DNA of 64,000 bases from contig NC_087075.1 in assembly GCF_026151205.1 (NCBI RefSeq), positions 2,392,359 to 2,456,358 on the forward strand. Direction: 5' to 3'. Positions 46,801-53,923 of the stretch are shown one piece after another (position 1 is the first letter of the stretch; each line of letters opens with the position of its first letter). Below the pieces are notes generated by a model. The model worked only from the letters and a program-made list of their open reading frames with translations, made no database searches and had not been told where the DNA came from. The position numbers were made by a program, and so were the translations under genes. This DNA comes from Bolinopsis microptera (lineage: Eukaryota; Ctenophora; Tentaculata; Lobata; Bolinopsidae).

Positions 46801-49115
46801 AGAACTACCACCTCCCCACACGTGATGCCCATATAAGGAGATGTTAAAACTACTACAGAACTCCTCACTAGTATCCAGAACTACCACCTCCCCACACGTG
46901 ATGCCCATATAAGGGAGATGTTAAAACTACTACAGAACTCCTCACTAGTATCCAAACTACCACCTCCCCACACGTTGATGCCCATATAAGGAGATGTTAA
47001 AACTACTACAGAACTCCTCACTAGTATCCAGAACTACCACCTCCCCACACGTGATGCCCCAAATAAGGAAATGTTAAAACTACTACAGAACTCCTCACTA
47101 GTATCCAGAACTACCACCTCCCCCACACTTGATGCCCATATAAGGAAATGTTAAACTACTACAGAACTCCTCACTAGTATCCAGAACTACCACCTCCCCA
47201 CACGAGATGCCCATATAAGGGAATGTATTTTTAAATACTACTACGGAGAACTCCCTCACTAGTAATCCAGACTACCACCTCCCCACACGTGTTGCCCCAA
47301 GGAGGAATGTTAAAACTACTACAGAACTCCCTCACTAGTATCCAGATACTACCACCTCCCCACACGTGATGCCCTCATATACGGAAGATGTTAAACACTA
47401 CAGACTCCCTCACTTAGTATCCAGGAACTACCACCTCCCACACGGTGATGCCCACAAGGAAAATGTTTTTTAAAACTACTACAGAACTCCTCACTAGTAT
47501 CCAGATCTACCACCTCCCCACACGTGATGCCCATATAAGGAGATGTTAAAACTACTACAGAACTCCTCACTAGTATCCAGAACTACCACCTCCCCACACG
47601 TGATGCCCATATAAGGAGATGTTAAAACTACTACAGAACTCTCACTAGTATCCAGAACTACCACCTCCCCCCACGTGATGCCCATATAAGGAGATGTTAG
47701 AACTACTACCGAACTCCTCACTAGTATCCAGAACTACCACCTCCCCACACGTGATGCCCATATAAGGAAGATGTTAAAACTACTACAGAACTCCTCACTA
47801 GTATCCAGAACTACCACCTCCCCCCACGTGATGCCCATATAAGGAGATGTTAAAAACTACTACAGAACCTCCTCACTAGTATCCAGAACTACCACCTCCC
47901 CCACACGTGATGCCCATATAAGGAGATGTTAAAACTACTACAGAACTCCTCACTAGTATCCAGAACTACCACCTCCCCCACACGTGATGCCCATATAAGG
48001 AGATGTTAAAACTACTACAGAACTCCTCACTAGTATCCAGAACTACCACCTCCCCACACGTGATGCCCATATAAGGAAATGTTAAAACTACTACAGAACT
48101 CCTCACTAGTATCCAGAACTACCACCTCCCCACACGTGATGCCATATAAGGAGATGTTAAAACTACTACAGAACTCCTCACTAGTATCCAGAACTACCAC
48201 CTCCCCCACGTGATGCCCATATAAGGAATGTTAAAACTACTACAGAACTCCTCACTAGTATCCAGAACTACCACCTCCCCACACGTGATGCCCATATAAG
48301 GAGATGTTAAAACTACTACAGAACTCCTCACTAGTATCCAGAACTACCACCTCCCCCCCACGTGATGCCATATAAGGATATGTTAAAACTACTACAGAAC
48401 TCCTCACTAGTATCCAGAACTACCACCTCCCCACACGTGATGCCCATATAGGAATGTTAAAACTACTACAGAACTCCTCACTAGTATCCAGAACTACCAC
48501 CTCCCCACACGTGATGCCCATATAAGGAGATGTTAAAACTACTACAGAACTCCTCACTAGTATCCAGAACTACCACCTCCCCCCACGTGATGCCCATATA
48601 AGGAGATGTTAAAAACTACTACAGAACTCCTACCTTTTAAACTTATGAGTACCGTCGTTACCTCCAGGCACCATCTTATCTCCCTCTATTCCTACCCACA
48701 CTCCTTCAGCTATTTCAGTAGGTCCTACATATCTGTTAGATAAAGATTAAGATTATAGAATGAAAAAGCTTTTCAACTTTTTATAATCTGTTTTGAAGGA
48801 CCCTTATAATTCTTCCATTATAAACTCTCTTAAAGTTCTGTAAAAACCTGACGGGGCCCAAAGTGAAAATCCTAAAGTAATAACCTGACAGTTCCAGTGT
48901 ATCCTAAGAAATAACCTGACAGTTCCAGTGTATCTAAAGTAATAACCGACAGTTCCAGTGTATACTAAAGTAATAACTTGACATTTCCCAGTGTATCCAA
49001 AGTAATACCTGACAGTTCCCAGGTATCCTAAAGTAATAACCTGACAGTTCCAGTGTATCCAAAAGTAGCGCCCCTGTCTCCCCCTGGAAGGGGACACGTT
49101 GTGTCGTCGCTCTTC
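28770..49115 (-). CDS. Module A: CAP-Gly, IQ-like and transglutaminase-like protein, exons 1-8
   Basis: Eight minus-strand exons (49041-49115, 48634-48732, 39468-39576, 38757-38836, 38466-38585, 37708-37870, 33454-33551, 28770-28835) join in phase through GT-AG introns into 810 nt. Exons 1-3 make a CAP-Gly domain (GTVRYVGPTE, GVWVGIEGD, GGNDGT, RYFKCELGRGVFARP), which in known proteins binds microtubule and EB C-termini. Exon 4 is an IQ-like basic helix. Exons 5-8 make a transglutaminase-like domain of kyphoscoliosis-peptidase/hillarin type, with Cys in TSVCAGYANLF, His in RHAWNAFKANGHW, and YLLEITW where Asp is usual. A cytoskeletal, microtubule-linked peptidase-fold protein is the natural reading. 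The 5' end is unresolved: exon 1 has no Met, and it can also be joined in phase to exon 8 of the upstream module B. 3' exons are uncertain. Confidence 0.85.
28828..33265. repeat. 57-bp minisatellite in intron 7, about 78 units
   Basis: On the minus strand each unit contains AATGTTACAG/GTACCTCCT, the acceptor of exon 8 with the first 9 exon bases, so the array is a tandem duplication of the intron 7/exon 8 junction. The true exon is the last, unit-adjacent copy. Rare 56-bp units carry TTATACCATTATAAC in place of the usual text. Variant order repeats at about 1.8-1.9 kb (see findings). The module B array at 53918-56425 has about 44 units. Confidence 0.95.
33266..33453. other. Donor-side part of intron 7
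   Basis: Short single-copy sequence with a 34-bp duplication rich in ACTAGTTTAG/TTATTCTAG words (33355-33432). No gene. Confidence 0.6.
33454..33551 (-). CDS. Exon A7: TGc histidine exon
   Basis: Acceptor GTTTTCAG/ATTAG, donor ACTG/GTAAGT, 98 bp. Reads ISGYSKGHQFNKN then RHAWNAFKANGHW with the Trp codon split by the intron. HAWN contains the presumed catalytic His. The B copy (56596-56693) differs by one synonymous base. Confidence 0.9.
33640..34715. repeat. ~366-bp tandem repeat, about three units, intron 6
   Basis: Units begin near GCAGAAAGCT at about 33652, 34019 and 34382 and contain CAAATATGAAATT, CTGTCCCATTTTCAG and CAACCAATTAGTAAGTCA. No coding potential is conserved across units. 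A matching triplet is at 56783-57860. Confidence 0.88.
34783..35020 (+). mobile_element. tRNA-derived SINE
   Basis: The head looks like a tRNA: GGTGGTTAAGTTGTTA fits an A box and GGATTCAAATCC a B box, with partial cloverleaf pairing. A ~150-bp non-tRNA body follows (GGCACAGAGTGGCTTAGGG...AATGAAAAGGAG). The 32-bp array begins at its tail. A duplicate copy is at 57926-58507. Confidence 0.7.
35020..37690. repeat. 32-bp minisatellite in intron 6, about 83 units
   Basis: Unit ACCGGGAGTGACCTAGCC plus TTGTATCTTGTATC. It lies between the SINE tail and the donor of exon 6, whose intron starts only about 20 bases away. A few 36-bp units with CCCAAC are at both ends and near 36550-36640, matching the SINE tail. 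A 13-unit (416-bp) higher-order repeat is visible at about 35313 and 35729. The B copy is 58508-61012. Confidence 0.95.
37708..37870 (-). CDS. Exon A6: TGc nucleophile exon
   Basis: Acceptor ACATCCCAG/ATGGA, donor TATAT/GTGAGT, 163 bp. The first A completes an Arg codon, then WITENISYAVADYLAM and, later, RTSVCAGYANLFKALCDAAG with the presumed catalytic Cys. This is the most diagnostic exon of the transglutaminase-like core. The B copy (61032-61194) has four differences, all synonymous. Confidence 0.93.
37871..38320. repeat. 38-bp minisatellite in intron 5, about 12 units
   Basis: Plus unit TTTGGGATGTGGTGTTTACA and TTAGTTGGTGTTGATTCA. Minus strand: each unit has CCACATCCCA(A/G)ATG(A/G)AT, the exon 6 acceptor and first exon bases, usually with AG changed to AA. 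The B array (61195-62250) has about 28 units, several with the intact CCCAGATGGAT. Confidence 0.95.
38466..38585 (-). CDS. Exon A5: N-terminal part of TGc domain
   Basis: Acceptor ATGATCCCAG/GGATA, donor CTACAG/GTATTT, 120 bp. Reads DIDMHAINAPTEATESLQM then KYLTSKFSDEGHKARAIY, which matches the helix region preceding the catalytic Cys in kyphoscoliosis-type proteins. The B copy differs at three bases, two synonymous and one Lys/Gln (38521 versus 62455). Confidence 0.9.
38757..38836 (-). CDS. Exon A4: IQ-like motif exon
   Basis: Acceptor TGTACCCAAG/GTACT, donor CTCCA/GTAAGT, 80 bp. Reads VLIQRLVRNYRARKKAEK, a basic helix with an IQxxxR core that may bind calmodulin or myosin-type light chains (inference). 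It joins CAP-Gly exon 3 in phase 0 and exon 5 in phase 2. The B copy is the same in every base I compared. Confidence 0.85.
38843..38875. repeat. (AACAAT)n beside the IQ-exon acceptor, about 5 units
   Basis: On the minus strand (TTATTG)n forms the pyrimidine-rich tract just before TACCCAAG/GTACT. The B copy (62863-62945) is expanded to about 14 units. Confidence 0.9.
39079..39464. repeat. 21-bp minisatellite in intron 3, about 18 units
   Basis: Plus unit TGTCACGTGTTAAGCCAGCAC. The array starts within a few bases of the exon 3 donor, and its first unit is the intron's own beginning (GTGAGTGCTGACTTGACACG on the minus strand). Each unit has a CACGTG palindrome. The B copy at 63150-63262 is short and irregular. 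Confidence 0.93.
39468..39576 (-). CDS. Exon A3: C-terminal half of CAP-Gly
   Basis: Acceptor CTGTTGCAG/GTATT, donor GTG/GTGAGT, 109 bp. Reads YFKCELGRGVFARPNMVAFY then KVEKNTASMWTLSRAV. RYFxC...G(V/I)F(A/V)RP is the hallmark end of CAP-Gly. The B copy (63266-63374) differs at four bases, all synonymous, and uses a GTAAGT donor. Confidence 0.92.
39577..39735 (-). pseudogene. Duplicated acceptor plus partial exon 3 and (GTAACC)n, intron 2
   Basis: On the minus strand a second CTGTTGCAG acceptor is followed by about 40 bases of exon 3 text (CTGGGTAGAGGTGTTTTCGC...), then a run of GGTTACT-type hexamer/heptamer units, then the real acceptor. It is an exon-junction duplication one copy deep. Module B has two such extra copies (63375-63635). 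Confidence 0.85.
39733..48630. repeat. 76-bp minisatellite in intron 2, about 117 units
   Basis: Plus unit GAACTACCACCTCCCCACAC, GTGATGCCCATATAAGGAGA, TGTTAAAACTACTACAGAAC, TCCTCACTAGTATCCA. It starts three bases inside the intron: the exon 2 donor AAAAG/GTAGGAGTTCTG runs straight into a unit. Each unit has CTA/GTGAGGAG on the minus strand, resembling that donor, and one CACGTG. 40.86-42.40 kb and 47.21-47.47 kb are full of small indels. Minus-strand frames of 60-100 codons are chance products. Confidence 0.95.
48634..48732 (-). CDS. Exon A2: central CAP-Gly
   Basis: Acceptor TATCTAACAG/ATATG, donor AAAAG/GTAGGA, 99 bp. Reads YVGPTEIAEGVWVGIEGDKM then VPGGNDGTHKFK. The usual GKNDG groove motif is GGNDG here. 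Phase fits exon 1 (AG plus A, Arg) and exon 3 (AG plus G, Arg). Confidence 0.92.
48733..49040. repeat. Intron 1 with ~30-bp junction repeat, about six units (48875-49040)
   Basis: On the minus strand the last ~23 bases of exon 1 (GGATACACTGGAACTGTCAG) and the first bases of the intron (GTTATTACTTT) are repeated at 29-32-bp spacing, so each unit carries a potential 5' splice site. The first one, at 49041, gives the CAP-Gly frame; later ones would lengthen or alter the exon. Confidence 0.9.
49041..49115 (-). CDS. Exon A1: start of CAP-Gly
   Basis: Acceptor CTCCTTTGTAG/GAAGA, donor CTGTCAG/GTTATT, 75 bp. Reads KSDDTTCPLPGGDRGATF then GYTGTVR. GxTGTVR directly before YVGPTE is the canonical CAP-Gly start. 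No Met; it needs an upstream exon ending two bases into a codon. Exon 8 with donor ACA/GTGAGT has that phase. Confidence 0.85.
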
Positions 49116-49533
49116 CTACAAAGGAGTGTTGGTTTTATTTGTTCAATACTGAAGTCTTTTTTCTAATAGTTGATGTTTCTTGAGATTTTTTGGGATATTG
49201 TAATTTTTGGTGGAATGTAATTTCACTTTCAAAAGAGTGCTATACTCTAATCTTGCCAACAATATAATATTTGAATTAAGGATAGATTGTATGTACTTAG
49301 AGATGTGATAACAAGCGCTCTCAGCAGCTATCAAAGTCTTTGAGCGCATGCTCGAAGTCCTCCAGCGCTGTGGGGAGTGCCTCCTCCCCTATCCCCAAAT
49401 GTAGTTCCTAGCTCAGCCAGGTTTATCGTTAACAGTTGTTGTTGATGGGGCAGGGGGGTAAGTTGTGTGTCTTTTGTAATGATTTTTCAGAAGGATTATG
49501 TTGTTTTTTTAAATAAAGATGTTTTTTGGTTCT
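49116..49533. other. Single-copy spacer between modules; possible decayed exon
   Basis: On the minus strand about 49330-49410 reads EEALPTALEDFEHALKDF, which looks coding-like (helical repeat text), but a TGA follows and I find no paired splice sites. It could be a remnant or chance. No other feature. Confidence 0.35.
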
Positions 49534-49656
49534 CCTCACTAGTATCCAGAACTACCACCTCCCCACACGTGATGCCCATATAAGGAGATGTTTAAAACTT
49601 ACCACAGACCTCCTCTCACTAGCTAACCAGAACTACCACCTTCCCCCCCACGTGAT
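49534..49656. repeat. 1.6 units of the 76-bp repeat at the duplication junction
   Basis: 76-bp repeat text, with scattered changes, runs into the (AAGTAACTGT)n array at about 49657. This is the join between the array of intron 2 and the array beyond exon 8, and it marks the breakpoint of the segmental duplication. Confidence 0.88.
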
Positions 49657-49658
49657 GC

Positions 49659-50020
49659 CTGTAAGTAACTGTAAGTAACTGTAAGTAACTGTGAGTAACT
49701 GTAAGTAACTGTAAGTAACTGTAAGTAACTGTAAGTAACTGTAAGTAACTGTGAGTAACTGTAAGTAACTGTAAGCAACTGTGAGTAACTGCAAGTAACT
49801 GTGAGTAACTGTGAGTAACTGTAAGTAACTGCAAGTAACTGTAAGTAACTGTGAGTAACTGTGAGTAACTGTAAGTAACTGCAAGTAACTGTAAGTAACT
49901 GTAAGTAACTGTAAGCAACTGTGAGTAACTGCAAGTAACTGTGAGTAACTGTGAGTAACTGTAAGTAACTGCAAGTAACTGTAAGTAACTGTAAGTAACT
50001 GTAAGTAACTGTAAGTAACT
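49659..50020. repeat. 10-bp minisatellite (AAGTAACTGT)n, about 36 units, module B
   Basis: Same unit as 25741-27274 but shorter and with more G and C variants. Minus-strand frames across it are chance. Confidence 0.93.
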
Positions 50021-50529
50021 CTTTATAGACTCTGTCTGTGTTGGAATGCAGGAGAATATAGCGGTATACGGATCAACAAAGCAAACTGTGTAGATCACTA
50101 GGAGATCTCTCAAACTGCGAGCCTTGTGAAACAACAAAGTGTGAAATCCCCAAGTAATTGTACTTGTAGACAAAGTCTTGGCTAGACAATGAAGCCCTGG
50201 CGATGTCAACTTCACAATTGCTGCACAATTGCTTCGTTCCCTCTGGTACCTGACCAGACGTGCATTAAGTACGTGTCGCACTAGAGTACGTGTCGCACTA
50301 CAGTACGATTACCTAGTTCAGTGAGTAGAGGGACAAACCTCGACGAAATGAAAATCAAAAGTATCAATCTCTCTCTAATTACACTCCCGGAGCGTGGACA
50401 TCCGCAATTGGGAAAGTAAAACAACACCCCTATAATAAAATAAAGCATCAAACGGATCAAACAAATAAACTGCAGTGCCAAAATATTTTGCTCATGCTGC
50501 GCAATGTCCTCTTTCCACAGACTCGGGTG

Positions 50530-50742
50530 CGACGCCGCGTGATGCCGCGCGATGCCGCGTGATGCCGCGCGATGCCGTGTGATGCCGCGTGACGCCGCGT
50601 GATGCCGAGTGATGCCGCGTGATGCCGTGTGATGCCGTGTGATGTCGCGTGATGCCGCGTGATGCCGCGTGATGCCGCGTGATGCCGTGTGATGCCGCGT
50701 GATGCCGCGTGATGCCGTGTGATGCCGTGTGATGCCGTAACG
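50530..50742. repeat. 10-bp minisatellite (TGATGCCGCG)n, about 21 units, module B
   Basis: Duplicate of 27776-28212 with about half the units. Flanks on both sides match module A. Confidence 0.93.
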
Positions 50743-51809
50743 CCGCTTTATGACAGCATGACGAGAAACAGAGGCCACGAGGCTACGACTGATGAGATTA
50801 TTTCTTTGTAAAGTTAAACCTTGGGAATATATTTAGGATAATATAACTTTTATTTTATTGGCGTGTACAAAATTTGTGATGCATTATTTTTCATGAAGCT
50901 AAACAATGCCTTTTGAAAATGGCATAATTTCTTGAGAGAATCACAAAATCTTTTTGTTCGGGTAGAATATATGGACACGTTCATTTGAGTTTGAGGATAT
51001 TGGTAAATATAAGTGACCCTATTAAAAGGCACAGTGTAGTTGACTTTGTCACACTATGAAATTACTTAAACCCTTGATGGTTAGGATAATCGTCTCATCC
51101 TCTAGGCTAACTTTGTCACATAAGGATATCTTAATCAGGTGATAAGATATCGCTTAAATACGGCCGGCACGGAAATGGTTACATTGTCACACTATAAACA
51201 TGTGACGGAGTAAATATGGACCCCTTGCTGCCGTTTTTGACCACATTTTTGAGTGTTCAGTTGATTGGATGGGTACATATGACCATTATCTACATATTTT
51301 ACGACTTTTTTCGTTAGATGGTGCATTCAGGTTTACTCTGTCACACATTAAAGAAAATATGTGATGAATGTTTAGGGCACCCTGATAAGCAATGCTGAGT
51401 AGTGTAAGTTTATTTGATGGCCTGGAAGTGCTGGGGATTGTTATTATATCATATATTCATATAGTCGCGGTCGTAAGAAATTAAAACACAGAAGGCACAA
51501 CCAAGCTTACTTTGTCACACAATCTTGATAATATCTGAACATGTGTGAAATTGAACAAATAATGATATACCAGCTTAAACCCCTTATATTATACGTACTA
51601 TGGATCAAACAACACTGCTAGTACCATGCACCAGTCACATAAATCATTATCAGGTGGTAATATGTTAACAGTGTCACAATTAAACTACCGCTACATGGTC
51701 AAAAATAAGGTAATTTCGTCACACAAAATTATTATAACTCTGTTAGCTCCTTGCTGGCAAAATAACTAGTTTATCGACATTTTTTTGATGATAAAGTTAC
51801 ATAGTATTC

Positions 51810-52480
51810 TAATAGAAGTATAGTTCAAAATAGGGGCAAGACATGTTTACTTTGTCTCATCAGTTATTATAAGAGTTAGGTAATCGTCATCAGATTAAAA
51901 GATATTTTTCGTAGTTTGGGTCGATTAATACTTTAATATACCTGTAATAAATCCTATGCCAATTTTAACACACTATCTTGATACTGTTGGGGCAGGGAAA
52001 GTTAATTTTGTCACATTTTCAATGTCTTTGACAAATTAATCTAAATTTTACAAATTGAGTTCTTATGTTCTGGACAATATTCTTCCAATCGTTTCTGAAA
52101 GATTGTTGAATTCTAATAGAGTTATAGATCTTCAAAATAGGGGCAAGACATGTTTACTTTGTCACATCAGTTATTATAAGAGTTAGGTAATCGTCATCAC
52201 ATTAACATATATTTTTTGTAGTTTGGATTGATTTATATAGGTAATAAAGCAGTCTATGCTAATTTTTACACACTATCTTGAAATTGTTGGGGCATGAAAA
52301 GTTAATTTTGTCACATTTTTAGTGACTTTGACAAATTTAACCTAAAATTGTTAAACTTAAGCTCTGATGTTCTGGACAATATTCTAATAGAGGTATAGAA
52401 TATAGATCTTCAAAATAGGGGTAAGACGTGTTTACTTTGTCACATCAGTTATTATAAGAGTTATTATAAGAGACTATTTC
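51810..52480. repeat. ~290-bp direct repeat inside the TIR element, about 2.3 units
   Basis: Starts near 51815, 52117 and 52384 with CTAATAGA, AAAATAGGGGCAAGAC and CACATCAGTTATTATAAGAG. Non-coding. Confidence 0.8.
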
Positions 52481-52619
52481 ATTCTATAATCATTGTTTTT
52501 AATCTATTTACGATTTCGTATAATTTTTTGTGACAATGTAAACATCAACTGATCTTAACTTGCATCAACTACATTGTAAAATCCGGATTGGAGTATTATT
52601 TATGAGTCGCATTGTTGTA

Positions 52620-52928
52620 ATGTATTCTGGGTAAAAATTATCTTTATCCCGGTTGTTGCGACAAGTAAAAATGCTCTTATTAGGGAAAGGAGATTACTCG
52701 ACGTTTCAATGTAACTACATCGTATTCATGATCTCAAATTATTTGTTATATAGTAGTGTTGAAAGTATTAAAAGTATTAATACTTTCAACACTACTATAT
52801 AACAAATAATTTGAGATCATGAATACGATGTAGTTACATTGAAACGTCGAGTAATCTCCTTTCCCTAATAAGAGCATTTTTACTTGTCGCAACAACCGGG
52901 ATAAAGATAATTTTTACCCAGAATACAT
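52620..52928. repeat. 309-bp near-perfect palindrome
   Basis: Arms of about 150 bp (ATGTATTCTGGGTAAAAATT ... ) mirror one another around AAGTATTAAAAGTATTAATACTT. It would form one long hairpin. Flanks CATCAACTACATTGT (about 52563) and CATCAACTAAATTGT (about 52926) may be a target duplication of a hairpin-type MITE. Confidence 0.88.
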
Positions 52929-53857
52929 CAACTAAATTGTCATCATATAAAATTTTCCCGCCTTTCAAACCAAAATCAGATATAAATTATTCGCCCAAAA
53001 TTTTAAATTTCATATATTGTGACAGAATTAACCTCATTTCCCAATAACCAAGTGCCTGTATTAGCTAACTATTCAAAACAACATATTTTAGGGCTATGCT
53101 TGGTAGAGCAACCATAAAATAATGAGTTGAAAGGGTTTTTAGGACACCTCACAGTAGAATAGAGGTATGGTATCATGAGTGTGACAAAGTTACCCAAATA
53201 TTGCCTTGTAACCGTTCGATCCGTGCCCATTAACCAATGTTGTATCATAATTGTTAGATAGACCTAATTTACTATATTTCAGACCAAGGTATGATAATTA
53301 GACAACTGCAGTTAACTAAGTCACACAAAATGTGACATTTGAAACATTATAGTGCCTAACAACAATAGATTTTCTTTCTGAGCGGTGCATATGGGAGTAT
53401 GGGTTACGTGGCTAATGTTCAGAACTTCTGAACGTGCTAGGTTAAAAGATGTCAAAATTAAGCCACTATCGTCAAAAACGCTATTATTTTTGTTTACCAA
53501 TATCCTCAAACTCAAATGAACGTGTCCGTATATACTCATAGTGAAATATTAACAGTACCGCGTATATGCTTACACCGGATAATATATCAGATAAGATGAA
53601 TCAACCGTCCAACTTTTAAAAGTTAGACGGATCCAAATTGCAAATGAGAAAAGACTTTTCTATCACAATACAATGAACTATACTGTGATAGAAAGCACAA
53701 AAAGGAAAGAAATTAAATATTTGAATATCCGAGAATAGTTACATTATCATTCCTGGAAAAGACTCAAAGTCAGAGTACATGTAAGTAGAGTACTTGCACA
53801 GTAAACACTCCTGAGCAGTACTCCTCATGAGTCATGACTCAGTACAATATTACTCAC

Positions 53858-53923
53858 TGTCTTACGAAGAGTTGACGCTCCATGTCCATGTGGCCAGCTG
53901 CCCACGTTATTTCCAGGAGGTAC
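53858..53923 (-). CDS. Exon B8: end of TGc core
   Basis: Matches A8 in every base I compared, including YLLEITW, the acceptor GTTACAG/GTACC and the two overlapping donors. Confidence 0.8.

Larger units (their letters stand above)
50972..53528. mobile_element. 2.56-kb non-autonomous TIR element, TA target
   Basis: 35-bp inverted ends GGACACGTTCATTTGAGTTT...GGTAAA, with TA on each side. It splits sequence that is continuous in module A near 28437-28445, so the insertion postdates the duplication or was lost from A. No transposase frame. The interior repeats a ~290-bp segment (51810-52480) and words such as TTTACTTTGTCACA, and contains the palindrome at 52620-52928. Confidence 0.85.

Noticed and set aside
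39733-48630. Many 60-100-codon minus-strand frames and a CRISPR-like look of the 76-bp array
   Set aside because: 76 is not a multiple of 3, frames close within 2-3 units, units adjoin without spacers, and the DNA is eukaryotic.
53321-53539. 72-codon minus-strand frame within the 2.56-kb TIR element
   Set aside because: Runs through the terminal inverted repeat and has no transposase motif.
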